Made by a program: the position numbers and the translations under genes
The notes under the pieces: generated by a model
What the model saw: the letters and a program-made list of their open reading frames with translations, nothing else
Database searches by the model: none
What the model was told of the DNA's origin: nothing
Shown: piece by piece, positions 34,033 to 41,945 of the stretch
Numbering within the stretch: the stretch's first letter is position 1
Layout of the letters: each line of letters begins with the position of its first letter
DNA from: Actinomycetales bacterium
GTDB taxonomy: Bacteria > Actinomycetota > Actinomycetes > Actinomycetales > Microbacteriaceae
Direction: 5' to 3'
Length of the DNA: 64,000 bases
NCBI GenBank assembly: GCA_017308515.1
Contig: JAFKEN010000007.1
Location: forward strand, 62,001 to 126,000

Positions 34033-35552
34033 GCGCGGGCGCGCGCGAGCGCGGCGCCGCGGGCGAGGCCGACGAGCCCGCCGCGGGCGCCTGGGGTGCT
34101 CCGGCCGGGCGGGCGCCCGGCGCGGGGTGGCCGGCGATCCCCGATCCGGCCGAGCTGACGCGGCGGATCCCGCCCGGCTTCGTGCTCGGGGTCGCCACCT
34201 CCGCGCCGCAGATCGAGGGGATCGCGGGCCGCGGGCGCTCCGGGTGGGACGTCTTCGCCGAGCGGCCGGGCGTGATCCTCGACGGGTCGACGCCGGTGGT
34301 CACGGTGGATCACGTGCACCGGCTCGACGAGGACCTCGCGCTGCTGCGCGAGCTCGGCGTCGACGGCTACCGCTTCTCGATCGCCTGGCCGCGGCTACAG
34401 CCCGAGGGGCGCGGAGCGCCCGACCCCGCGGGCCTCGCATTCTACGACCGGATGCTCGACCGGCTGCTCGAGGCTGGCATCCGCCCGATGGCGACGCTGT
34501 ACCACTGGGACACCCCGCTGCCGCTCGAGGAGGCCGGCGGCTGGCGAGCCCGCGACACCGCCGAGCGCTTCGCCGACTACGCGCGGATCGCGGGCGAGGC
34601 CTACGGCGACCGCGTCGCCGACTGGGTCACCGTCAACGAGCCCGCGACCGTGACCCTCGACGGGTACGCCCTCGGGATCCACGCCCCCGGCCAGGCGCGC
34701 CTGTTCCGTGCGGTGCCGGTGGCCCGCGAGCTGCTGCGCGCCCACGGGCTCGCGGTGCGCGCGCTGCGCGCCGTGCCGGTGCGCGGGCGGATCGGCGTCG
34801 TCAACGTGCACACCCCGGTCGAGCCCGCCTCCGATTCCCGCGACGATCGCGCCGCCGCGGCGCTGTTCGACCTCGTGCACAACCGGCTGTTCGCCGACCC
34901 GGTGCTGCGCGGTCGGGCCGCCGAGGTGCCGGGGGAGCTGCCGTGGACGGCGCGGCTCGGCCTGCGTGCCGCGGTGCGGATCGGGCGGCGCGACCTCGCC
35001 GCGATCGCCGAGCCGCTCGACTTCTACGGGCTCAACTACTACTTCCCGAGCCGGATCGCGGCCGGGGCCGACCCGGGCGGCGCGAGCCCCGACGGCGAGG
35101 CGGCCGCGATGGCCGAGGTGCCGTTCCGGCTCGTGGCGCAGCCGGAGCATCCGACCACCGGGTTCGGCTGGCCGATGGAGGCGGACGGGCTGCGCCGCGT
35201 GCTCGCCGGCCTGCGGGAGCGCTACGGCGATGCCCTCCCCCCGGTGGTCGTCACCGAGACCGGGGCGAGCCTGCCCGACGCCCCCGGCGCGGACGGGGTG
35301 GTCGACGACGCCGAGCGCACGAGTTCGATCGCCGCCCACCTCGCCGTCGCCGCGGCGTCGGTGCCGGGCGTCACGGTCGAGGGCGCCTACGTCTGGAGCC
35401 TGCTCGACAACTGGGAGTGGGCCGCGGGCTTCACGCAGCGCTTCGGGGTGGTGCGGATCGACCCGCAGACCCTCGCGCGCACGCCCAAGCGCTCGGCGCG
35501 CTGGCTGCGGGCGCTCCAAAGGGCCCGGCGCGGGGCCCCAGCCGACGCATAG
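34029..35552 (+). CDS. GH1 family beta-glycosidase
   Basis: 507 residues. Seen: FVLGVATSAPQIEGIAGRGRSGWDVFAE, DGYRFSIAWPRLQPEG, YHWDTPLPLEEAGGW, WVTVNEPAT with acid/base E204, LDFYGLNYY, VVTETGAS with nucleophile E410, and WSLLDNWEWAAGFTQRFGVVRID (sugar-binding Glu). The usual ITENG at the nucleophile is TETG here, an uncommon substitution. The first ~35 residues are Ala/Gly-rich and probably disordered. No signal peptide, so it acts inside on an imported glycoside. Last gene of the operon. Confidence 0.93.
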   Translation: MSAGARERGAAGEADEPAAGAWGAPAGRAPGAGWPAIPDPAELTRRIPPGFVLGVATSAPQIEGIAGRGRSGWDVFAERPGVILDGSTPVVTVDHVHRLDEDLALLRELGVDGYRFSIAWPRLQPEGRGAPDPAGLAFYDRMLDRLLEAGIRPMATLYHWDTPLPLEEAGGWRARDTAERFADYARIAGEAYGDRVADWVTVNEPATVTLDGYALGIHAPGQARLFRAVPVARELLRAHGLAVRALRAVPVRGRIGVVNVHTPVEPASDSRDDRAAAALFDLVHNRLFADPVLRGRAAEVPGELPWTARLGLRAAVRIGRRDLAAIAEPLDFYGLNYYFPSRIAAGADPGGASPDGEAAAMAEVPFRLVAQPEHPTTGFGWPMEADGLRRVLAGLRERYGDALPPVVVTETGASLPDAPGADGVVDDAERTSSIAAHLAVAAASVPGVTVEGAYVWSLLDNWEWAAGFTQRFGVVRIDPQTLARTPKRSARWLRALQRARRGAPADA

Positions 35553-35573
35553 CCGCCGCACGGCTCACCCCGC

Positions 35574-35579
35574 TAGCAT
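35574..35579 (+). promoter_or_regulatory. -10 box TAGCAT, leaderless start of lemA
   Basis: Seven nt before the ATG at 35587, only 22 nt after the GH1 stop, so lemA has its own promoter. Confidence 0.6.
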
Positions 35580-35586
35580 TCGCACC

Positions 35587-36153
35587 ATGGAATGGCTCAT
35601 CGTCCTGGGCGTCGTCGTCCTGCTGATCATCATCGTCGTCGGCTACCTCTGGGCGACCTACAACGGCCTCGTGCGCCTCAACGTCCGCGTGGACGAGGCG
35701 TGGAGCGACATCACGGTGCAGCTCAAGCGGCGCGCCGACCTCATCCCCAACCTCATCGAAGCGGTCAAGGGCTACGCGGCGCACGAGAAGCAGGTCTTCG
35801 AGAACGTCACGAAGGCCCGCTCCGAGACCGTCAACGCCTCGACCCCGGCCGAGGCGAGCGCCGCGGAGAACCACTTCCAGGGCGCGCTGAAGAGCCTGTT
35901 CGCGGTGGCCGAGGCCTACCCGCAGCTGCAGGCGAACCAGAACTTCCTGCAGCTGCAGGCCGAGCTCGTCGACACCGAGGACAAGATCCAGGCCTCGCGC
36001 CGCTTCTACAACGGGGGCGTGCGCGAGCTCAACACGAAGATCAAGGTGTTCCCCAACACCCTCTTCGTGCGCGGTCTCGGGTTCACCGAGCGCGAGTTCT
36101 TCGAGGTCGCCGAGCCCTCGGCGATCGCCGAGGCGCCGCGCGTCCAGTTCTGA
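35587..36153 (+). CDS. LemA family protein
   Basis: 188 residues. N-terminal membrane segment (IVLGVVVLLIIIVVGYLW) outside or inside-facing, then the LemA four-helix domain: YNGLVRLNVRVDEAWSDITVQLKRRADLIPNLIEAVKGYAAHEKQVFENVTKAR (family N-x-V...W..I.VQLKRR-DLIPNLV..VK.YA.HE), and QLQAELVDTEDKIQASRRFYNGGVRELNTKIKVFPN. Pairs with htpX downstream, a recurrent arrangement in bacteria linked to membrane stress. Confidence 0.95.
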   Translation: MEWLIVLGVVVLLIIIVVGYLWATYNGLVRLNVRVDEAWSDITVQLKRRADLIPNLIEAVKGYAAHEKQVFENVTKARSETVNASTPAEASAAENHFQGALKSLFAVAEAYPQLQANQNFLQLQAELVDTEDKIQASRRFYNGGVRELNTKIKVFPNTLFVRGLGFTEREFFEVAEPSAIAEAPRVQF

Positions 36154-36160
36154 TCCGACG

Positions 36161-36194
36161 CGGCCGCTTCCGACCCTCGGGGTCGGGGCGGCCG
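36161..36194 (+). terminator. Long hairpin between lemA and htpX
   Basis: CGGCCGC (36161-36167) pairs with GCGGCCG (36188-36194) and CCGACCC (36170-36176) with GGGTCGG (36180-36186), loop TCG; 14 pairs with a small internal loop. It may terminate lemA or attenuate transcription into htpX. Confidence 0.65.
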
Positions 36195-36237
36195 TCGTCG
36201 TCGATCGTCGTCCGCTGAGCGAAACGGGAGGTGGGGA

Positions 36238-37128
36238 ATGTACCGGGCCATCGCGCGCAATAGGCGCAACACCGTGTTCATCATCATCCTGTTCGTGCTG
36301 ATCATCGGCGGACTCGCCTCCTTCGCCGCCTGGTACCTGAACGACTGGTCGGTCGCGGTCATCGCGCTCGTCGCCTCGATCGGGTACGCGATCATCCAGT
36401 ACTTCGCCGCGACGAGCGAGACGCTCGCGATGGCCGGGGCGCGGCAGATCCAGAAGAGCGACGACCCGCGGCTGTACCGCATCGTCGAGAACCTCGCGAT
36501 CACCGAGGGCCTGCCGATGCCGAAGGTGTACATCATCCAGGACGAGGCACCGAACGCGTTCGCGACCGGGCGCGACCCCGAGCACGCCGTCGTCGCGGCG
36601 ACCTCCGGTCTGCTCGCGATGATGACCGACTCCGAGCTCGAGGGCGTCATGGCCCATGAGATGGGGCACGTCAAGAACTACGACATCCGCGTCTCGCTCG
36701 TCGTGTTCGGCCTCGTCGTGGCGATCGGCCTGCTCGCCGACATCTTCCTGCGGATGATGTGGTTCGGCGGTCGCGGGCGCAACAACAACGTCGGCGGCCC
36801 CGCCGCGCTCATCTTCCTGGTCATCGGCATCGTCGCCGCGGTGCTCGCGCCGCTCGTCGCGGCCGTCGTGCAGGCGGCCGTCTCCCGCCAGCGCGAGTAC
36901 CTCGCCGACGCGACCGGCGCCCTGACGACCCGCCACCCGGAGGCGCTCGCGAGCGCCCTCACGAAGCTCGGCCAGTACGGCCGCCCGGTGAAGCGCACCA
37001 ACACGTCGATGTCGCATCTGTGGATCGCCGACCCCAACAAGCCGGGACTCGTCGCCCGCCTGTTCTCGACCCACCCGCCGATCCCCGACCGGGTCAATCG
37101 TCTGCTGGAGAACGCCACGCGCTTCTGA
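36238..37128 (+). CDS. htpX: Membrane zinc metalloprotease HtpX
   Basis: 296 residues, M48 family. Two N-terminal membrane segments, DEAPNAFATGRDPEHAVVAATSGLLAMM, zinc motif MAHEMGHVKNYD (HExxH), two further hydrophobic segments (about 160-225), and QREYLADATGAL with the third zinc ligand Glu. Degrades misfolded membrane proteins on the cytosolic side. GGGAGG precedes the ATG. Partner of LemA upstream. Confidence 0.95.
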   Translation: MYRAIARNRRNTVFIIILFVLIIGGLASFAAWYLNDWSVAVIALVASIGYAIIQYFAATSETLAMAGARQIQKSDDPRLYRIVENLAITEGLPMPKVYIIQDEAPNAFATGRDPEHAVVAATSGLLAMMTDSELEGVMAHEMGHVKNYDIRVSLVVFGLVVAIGLLADIFLRMMWFGGRGRNNNVGGPAALIFLVIGIVAAVLAPLVAAVVQAAVSRQREYLADATGALTTRHPEALASALTKLGQYGRPVKRTNTSMSHLWIADPNKPGLVARLFSTHPPIPDRVNRLLENATRF

Positions 37129-37192
37129 GCCGCGGCACGCCTGCGGTTCGGCGCGTCTCAGGGCGCGGGTCTGCGGCCGCGGGTCTTCGGTC

Positions 37193-37209
37193 GCGCGGCT
37201 CCGCCGCGC
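37193..37209 (+). terminator. Terminator candidate after htpX
   Basis: GCGCGGC-TCC-GCCGCGC, 7 perfect pairs. The remaining 37129-37372 gap holds a -10-like TAGCGT (37295-37300) for the ABC operon and its leader of about 65 nt; nothing else recognised. Confidence 0.5.
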
Positions 37210-37294
37210 CGTTCCCCGGTGTGCGGCTCCAATCGGACACCCGGCACGCCCCGCGCGTTCACCGGCCCGATGCCGACGTGATCCGCGCCCTCCC

Positions 37295-37300
37295 TAGCGT
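37295..37300 (+). promoter_or_regulatory. -10 box TAGCGT for the ABC importer operon
   Basis: Would start transcription near 37307, giving a leader of about 66 nt ending in GGAGGAG (37360-37366). Confidence 0.4.
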
Positions 37301-37372
37301 GCGAGCGATGCCGGTTCAGCGACCCGTCCGTGGGGCGGGCACCGGCGTCTCCCACCCATGGAGGAGATCACA

Positions 37373-38494
37373 GTGTCCCGCAGGCACATCCTGATCGGCG
37401 CCGGCGTGCTCGCCGCGGCGTCGCTCGCCCTGGCCGGCTGCGCCGGCTCCGGCTCGCCGGCCGACGAGACCGCCGCCACCGCGACGAGTCTGTCCGACTT
37501 CGGCGACCTGTCCGCGCTCGAGGAGGCCGCCAAGGCCGAGGGCGCGCTCAACGTCATCGCTCTGCCCCGCGACTGGGCCAACTACGGCGAGATCCTCGAC
37601 GCCTTCGCGGCGAAGTACCCCGAGATCACGATCAACGAGGCCTCGCCCGACGCGTCGAGCGCCGACGAGATCAAGGCCGCGAAGGACCTCGCCGGCCAGG
37701 ACACCGCTCCCGACGTCTTCGACGTCGGCCTCGCGGTCGCCCTCGCCAACACCGACCAGTTCGCTCCGTATCAGGTGCAGGGCTGGGACGACATCGACCC
37801 GGCGCTCAAGGAGTCGACGGGCCTGTTCGTCGGCGACTACGGCGGGTACATGGCCATCGGCTACGACCCCGACGCGGTGCCCGCGCCGACCTCGCTCGAC
37901 GACCTGCTCGACCCCGCCTACACGGGCAAGGTGGCCATCAACGGCGACCCGACCCAGGCCGGCGCGGCCTTCGCCGCCGTGGGTCTCGCGACCGTGCAGA
38001 ACGGTGGCACCCTCGACGACTTCCAGGCGGGCGTCGACTTCTTCCAGGAGCTCAACGCGGCGGGCAACTTCCTCAAGGTCGACGTCACCGACGCGCTCAT
38101 CGCCTCGGGCGAGGTGCCGGTCGACTTCAACTGGGACTACCTGCAGGTGAGCACGAAGAACGCGCTCGCGGGCTCGCGCAACTGGGAGGTCGTGGTGCTG
38201 CCCGGCACCGGTTACGCCGGTTACTACAACCAGGCGATCAACATCGACGCGCCGCACCCGGCCGCCGCCCGACTGTGGCAGGAGTTCCTCTACAGCGACG
38301 AGGCGCAGAACATGTGGCTGAAGGGCGGCGCCCGCCCGGTGCGCGCCGACGCGATGGCCGCCGCGGGCACGATCGACCAGAAGCTGTGGGACGCGCTGCC
38401 GGAGGCGCCCGCGACGACCGTCGTGCCGACCGCGGACCAGAGCGCCGCGGCCGCGACGCTCCTCGGCGAGAAGTGGGCGGCCGCTGTCCAGTAA
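37373..38494 (+). CDS. ABC transporter substrate-binding lipoprotein (PotD/AfuA-like)
   Basis: 373 residues from the GTG at 37373, which has GGAGGAG 6 nt upstream; the in-frame ATG at 37358 is itself part of that site. The signal peptide SRRHILIGAGVLAAASLALAGC combines a twin-arginine-type SRRxIL motif with lipobox LAGC. The mature part is a type II binding protein (ALNVIALPRDWANYGEILDAFAAKYPEI, GYMAIGYDPDAVPAPTSLDDLLDPAYTGKVAING). Heads a complete importer; ligand class (polyamine, ferric ion, phosphonate or thiamine-like) is not resolved. Confidence 0.9.
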   Translation: MSRRHILIGAGVLAAASLALAGCAGSGSPADETAATATSLSDFGDLSALEEAAKAEGALNVIALPRDWANYGEILDAFAAKYPEITINEASPDASSADEIKAAKDLAGQDTAPDVFDVGLAVALANTDQFAPYQVQGWDDIDPALKESTGLFVGDYGGYMAIGYDPDAVPAPTSLDDLLDPAYTGKVAINGDPTQAGAAFAAVGLATVQNGGTLDDFQAGVDFFQELNAAGNFLKVDVTDALIASGEVPVDFNWDYLQVSTKNALAGSRNWEVVVLPGTGYAGYYNQAINIDAPHPAAARLWQEFLYSDEAQNMWLKGGARPVRADAMAAAGTIDQKLWDALPEAPATTVVPTADQSAAAATLLGEKWAAAVQ

Positions 38495-39350
38495 GACGCG
38501 GCGCACCCGGAGGGGAGCGGCCGTCGGGCTGCTCCCCTTCGGGGCCTACCTGCTCGTCTTCCTCGCGCTGCCGACCGTGCTCGCGCTCGGCACCGGGTTC
38601 TTCGACGCGGACGGCGCCCCGACCCTCGACAACCTCCTCGCCCTGGGCGACCCGGTCGTGCTGACCACCTTCGGCAACTCGATCGCGCTCTCGGCGCTCA
38701 CGGCCGTGCTCGGCGCACTGCTCGGCGCCGTCGTCAGCTATGCGCTCCTGGGAGCCCGGCCGGAGGGCGCGCTGCGCTCCGTCGTCGATGCCGCGAGCGG
38801 CGTGCTCGCCCAGTTCGGCGGCGTGCCGCTGGCCTTCGCCTTCATCGCGACCATGGGGCTCAACGGGCTCGTCACGGTGTTCCTCAAGACCACCCTCGGC
38901 CTCGACCCCTACGCCGACGGCATCTGGTTCTACGAGATGCCCGGCCTGATCCTGCCCTACCTCTACTTCCAGGTGCCGCTCATGGTGATCGTGTTCCTGC
39001 CCGCCCTCGAGGCGCTGCGCCCGCAGTGGGTCGAGGCCAACGCCACCCTCGGCGGCACCCGGCTGGCCTACTGGCGCCACATCGGGCTGCCGGTGCTCGC
39101 CCCGAGCTTCATCGGCTCGCTGCTGCTGCTGTTCGCGAACGCCTTCTCCGCCTATGCGACCGCCGCGGCGATCATCAGCCAGGGCTCGCAGATCGTGCCG
39201 CTGCAGATCCGTGCCGCCCTCACGAGCGAGACGGTGCTCGGCCGGGCGAACCTCGCGGGCGCGCTCGCGCTGGGCATGATCGTCGTGATGGTCGTCGTGA
39301 TGTCGGCCTACTCCCTGCTCGAGCGGCGCGCCTCCCGGTGGCAGCGATGA
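38484..39350 (+). CDS. ABC transporter permease 1 (CTG start proposed)
   Basis: 288 residues if it begins at CTG 38484, overlapping the binding-protein gene by 11 bp. That start gives a basic SSKTRRTRRGAAVGLLPF N-terminus followed by a complete first membrane helix (GAYLLVFLALPTVLAL); the first in-frame GTG (38577) would cut that helix. CTG 38529 behind GGAGGGGAG is an alternative. Six membrane segments and the EAA loop EANATLGGTRLAYWRHIGLPVLAPS show a PotB/AfuB-type permease. Followed by permease 2 with an ATGA overlap. Confidence 0.85.
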   Translation: MSSKTRRTRRGAAVGLLPFGAYLLVFLALPTVLALGTGFFDADGAPTLDNLLALGDPVVLTTFGNSIALSALTAVLGALLGAVVSYALLGARPEGALRSVVDAASGVLAQFGGVPLAFAFIATMGLNGLVTVFLKTTLGLDPYADGIWFYEMPGLILPYLYFQVPLMVIVFLPALEALRPQWVEANATLGGTRLAYWRHIGLPVLAPSFIGSLLLLFANAFSAYATAAAIISQGSQIVPLQIRAALTSETVLGRANLAGALALGMIVVMVVVMSAYSLLERRASRWQR

Positions 39351-40204
39351 GCGGGGCGCCGAAGACGTCGGCTGCCGTGCGGCCGACGCGCGCGCGGGCG
39401 GCCCGTCCCGTGACCGCGGTGCCGTCGCGGGCCACGCGCGCGGTGATCCTCGCCGTCGTCGGCGTGCTGTTCGCGATCCCGCTGCTCGCCCTCGTCGAGT
39501 TCACCCTGCGCGGGGGCCTGCAGGGCGGATACACCCTCGACCACTGGATCGCGGTGTTCTCCGGCGGCCTCGACCGCAGCTACAAGCCGCTCTGGGACGG
39601 CCTGGGCAACTCGCTCGTGCTCGCGATCGTGACGGTGCTGCTCATGCTCGTGCTGCTCGTGCCGACCATGATCCTCGTGCGGCTGCGGTTCCCGCGGCTG
39701 CACCGGCCGCTCGAGTTCCTGTGCCTGCTGCCGGTGACGATCCCCGCCATCGTGCTCGTCGTCGGGCTCGCCCCGGTGTACTCGGTCATCGCGCGGATGT
39801 TCGGCAGCGGCACCTGGACCCTCGCCTTCGCGTACGGGATCCTCGCGCTGCCCTACGCCTACCGCGCGATCCAGTCCAACCTCGTCGCGGTGGACGTCGC
39901 GACGCTGAGCGAGGCGGCCCGCTCGCTCGGGGCGGGGTGGCCGACCGTGCTCGCGACCGTGATCCTGCCGAATCTGCGCCGCGGCCTGCTCGCCGCCGCC
40001 TTCATCTCGATCGCGGTCGTGCTGGGCGAGTTCACGATCGCGTCGCTGCTCAGCCGCACCAACCTGCAGACCGCGATCGTGCTCGTCTCCAAGCAGGACC
40101 CGTACACCGCCTACATCGTGATCCTGCTCTCTCTCGTGTTCGCCTTCCTGCTCCTGTTCGCCATCGGGCGGATCGGGGGCCGTACCCGGAGGTCCGTCTC
40201 ATGA
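39347..40204 (+). CDS. ABC transporter permease 2
   Basis: 285 residues, six membrane segments after a basic cytosolic tail (RPTRARAARPVTAVPSRATRA). EAA loop EAARSLGAGWPTVLATVILPNLRRGL, PotC-like. ATGA overlaps with both permease 1 and the ATPase gene, so the complex subunits are translationally coupled. Confidence 0.92.
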   Translation: MSGAPKTSAAVRPTRARAARPVTAVPSRATRAVILAVVGVLFAIPLLALVEFTLRGGLQGGYTLDHWIAVFSGGLDRSYKPLWDGLGNSLVLAIVTVLLMLVLLVPTMILVRLRFPRLHRPLEFLCLLPVTIPAIVLVVGLAPVYSVIARMFGSGTWTLAFAYGILALPYAYRAIQSNLVAVDVATLSEAARSLGAGWPTVLATVILPNLRRGLLAAAFISIAVVLGEFTIASLLSRTNLQTAIVLVSKQDPYTAYIVILLSLVFAFLLLFAIGRIGGRTRRSVS

Positions 40205-41286
40205 CCGCACTCGGCACCGACAGCGCCGCCCTCGACATCCCGCCCCAGCGCCCCACCGACCCGAGCCCGGTCGAGCTCGTCGACGTCGTCAAGGACTACG
40301 GGGAGCTGCGCGCCCTCGAGGGGCTCTCGCTCTCGCTCGCGCCCGGCGAGTTCGTCGCGCTCCTGGGCCCCTCCGGCTGCGGCAAGACGACGGCGCTGCG
40401 TGCGCTCGCGGGTCTCGAGGGCATCACCTCCGGGCGCATCCTCATCGGCGGGGAGGACGTGGCGGCCCTGCCGACCAACCGCCGCGACCTGGGCATGGTG
40501 TTCCAGGCGTACTCGCTGTTCCCGCACATGACGGTGCGCGAGAACGTCGAATACGGACTGCGGATGCGCCGCGTGCCCCGCGACGAACGTCGCGAACGCG
40601 CCCGCGAGGCGCTCGCCCTCGTCGGCCTCGAGGGCCGGGAGGACCGCTTCGCGCACCAGCTCTCCGGCGGCCAGCAGCAGCGCGTCGCGCTCGCCCGCGC
40701 GCTCGTCACGCGCCCCCGCGTGCTGCTGCTCGACGAACCGCTCTCGGCGCTCGACGCCAAGGTGCGCGTCGCTCTGCGCGACCAGATCCGGCGCATCCAG
40801 ACCGAGCTGCGCATCACGACGCTGTTCGTCACCCACGACCAGGAGGAGGCGCTCGCCGTCGCCGACCGGGTCGCGGTCATGAACCGCGGGCGCATCGAGC
40901 AGATCGGCACCCCGGAGGAGCTCTACACGAGCCCCGCGACCGCCTTCGTCGCCGACTTCGTCGGGCTGAGCAACCGGATCCCGGCGACCCTGCACGGCCG
41001 CACCGTCACCGCCTACGGCACCGACTTCGCGCTGCTGGGCGAGGATCAGCCCGCGGGCGAGGTGCTCGCCTTCGTGCGGCCGGAGGACGTGCTCTTCGCG
41101 ACCCGCGGCGGTGTGCCGGGCGAGGTCGTCTCCAGCAGCTTCCTCGGCTCGCTGCGCCGCACCACCGTGCGCCTCGAGGACGGCGTGCTCGTGAGCGTGC
41201 AGCACGCGGCCTCGGAGTCGACCGAGCTCGGGCGGGCGGTGCGTCTCGCGTTCCGCGGGGGGCCGGTGAGCGCCGCGCCGCGCTGA
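40201..41286 (+). CDS. ABC transporter ATP-binding protein (PotA-like)
   Basis: 361 residues. Walker A GPSGCGKTTALRAL, Q-loop VFQAYSLFPHMTVRENV, signature LSGGQQQRVALARAL, Walker B LLLDEPLSALDAKVR, H-loop FVTHDQEEALAVADRVAVM; C-terminal TOBE domain (about 265-355, FVRPEDVLF). Energises the importer encoded just upstream. Last gene of the operon; convergent with a MarR gene over a hairpin. Confidence 0.95.
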   Translation: MTALGTDSAALDIPPQRPTDPSPVELVDVVKDYGELRALEGLSLSLAPGEFVALLGPSGCGKTTALRALAGLEGITSGRILIGGEDVAALPTNRRDLGMVFQAYSLFPHMTVRENVEYGLRMRRVPRDERRERAREALALVGLEGREDRFAHQLSGGQQQRVALARALVTRPRVLLLDEPLSALDAKVRVALRDQIRRIQTELRITTLFVTHDQEEALAVADRVAVMNRGRIEQIGTPEELYTSPATAFVADFVGLSNRIPATLHGRTVTAYGTDFALLGEDQPAGEVLAFVRPEDVLFATRGGVPGEVVSSSFLGSLRRTTVRLEDGVLVSVQHAASESTELGRAVRLAFRGGPVSAAPR

Positions 41287-41292
41287 CCGCCG

Positions 41293-41321
41293 GCCGGCGC
41301 TCGCGGGGTCGCGCGCCCGGC
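41293..41321. terminator. Bidirectional terminator between ABC operon and MarR gene
   Basis: GCCGGCGC (41293-41300) pairs with 41313-41321 with one bulged C; the 12-nt loop can pair further. Fits the 38-nt gap between convergent genes. Confidence 0.5.
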
Positions 41322-41324
41322 GCC

Positions 41325-41798
41325 TCAGTCCTCGTCGTCGGGGAACGCGACCCGGCGCATGAGGGCGCGCAGCTGGTCGCGTTCGGCGGCGCTGAGCGGA
41401 GCGAGCGCCGAGTCCTCCGCCTCGCGGGCGGCGCGCTGGGCGACGAGGTAGACCTCCTCGCCGCGGTCGGTCGCGACGATGATCTTGCTGCGCCGGTCGG
41501 CGGGGTCGACCTCGCGACGCACGAGCCCGGCGCTCTCGAGCTCGTCGACGAGGCTCACGATCTGGCTCGGGTCGAGTCGCAGGAAGTCGGCCAGCTGCCG
41601 CTGGGTCGGGGCGAGCCCGCCGCATGCGCAGGCGAGCACCGAGTACGAGCGCACCCGCAGGCCGAGGGGTTCGAGCAGCCGGTTGAAGGTCGCCGAGCCG
41701 AGTGCGCGAGCGCGCGCGTTGAGGAACTCGATGTCGTCGGTGAGGGCCGAGTCGCGCAGCCGATCGAGCCGCTGACGCGCGGGTGCGGGGGTGGCCAT
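41325..41798 (-). CDS. MarR-family transcriptional regulator
   Basis: 157 residues. HTH APTQRQLADFLRLDPSQIVSLVDELESAGLVRREVDPADRRSKIIVATDRGEEVYLVAQ, a clear MarR winged helix with the DPADRR wing. GGGGAGGTG precedes the ATG at 41798. It carries CACACG-like cysteines (VLACACGG) in the dimer region that might sense redox state (guess). Target unknown; the ABC operon is convergent, the YcaQ gene lies behind it. Confidence 0.9.
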   Translation of the reverse strand: MATPAPARQRLDRLRDSALTDDIEFLNARARALGSATFNRLLEPLGLRVRSYSVLACACGGLAPTQRQLADFLRLDPSQIVSLVDELESAGLVRREVDPADRRSKIIVATDRGEEVYLVAQRAAREAEDSALAPLSAAERDQLRALMRRVAFPDDED

Positions 41799-41853
41799 CG
41801 CGCACCTCCCCGCCGCTCGGCCCGCGCCGTCGCGGCGCGCGGGATCTTCTCGG

Positions 41854-41875
41854 ATTCTACCATTGCGGTTCACAA
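41854..41875 (-). promoter_or_regulatory. Promoter with possible MarR operator
   Basis: -10 box TAGAAT (41854-41859) and an imperfect palindrome TTGCGGTTCACAA (41863-41875, TTGyG/CrCAA arms) directly upstream, in an AT-rich patch. Suits autoregulation. Confidence 0.45.
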
Positions 41876-41945
41876 CGATCTCTCGTCGCTCGTGGCGGCA
41901 CCGACGCGCGCGTCAGCGCCGCGGGGCCTGCACGAGGGCGGGGGT

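Noticed and set aside
37358-37372. ATG start for the ABC binding protein
   Set aside because: The codons ATG GAG GAG form the Shine-Dalgarno of the GTG at 37373, which also gives a standard signal peptide.
37301-37372. Riboswitch in the leader of the ABC importer
   Set aside because: Only about 65 nt, with no TPP, guanidine or other recognised core and no convincing stem set.
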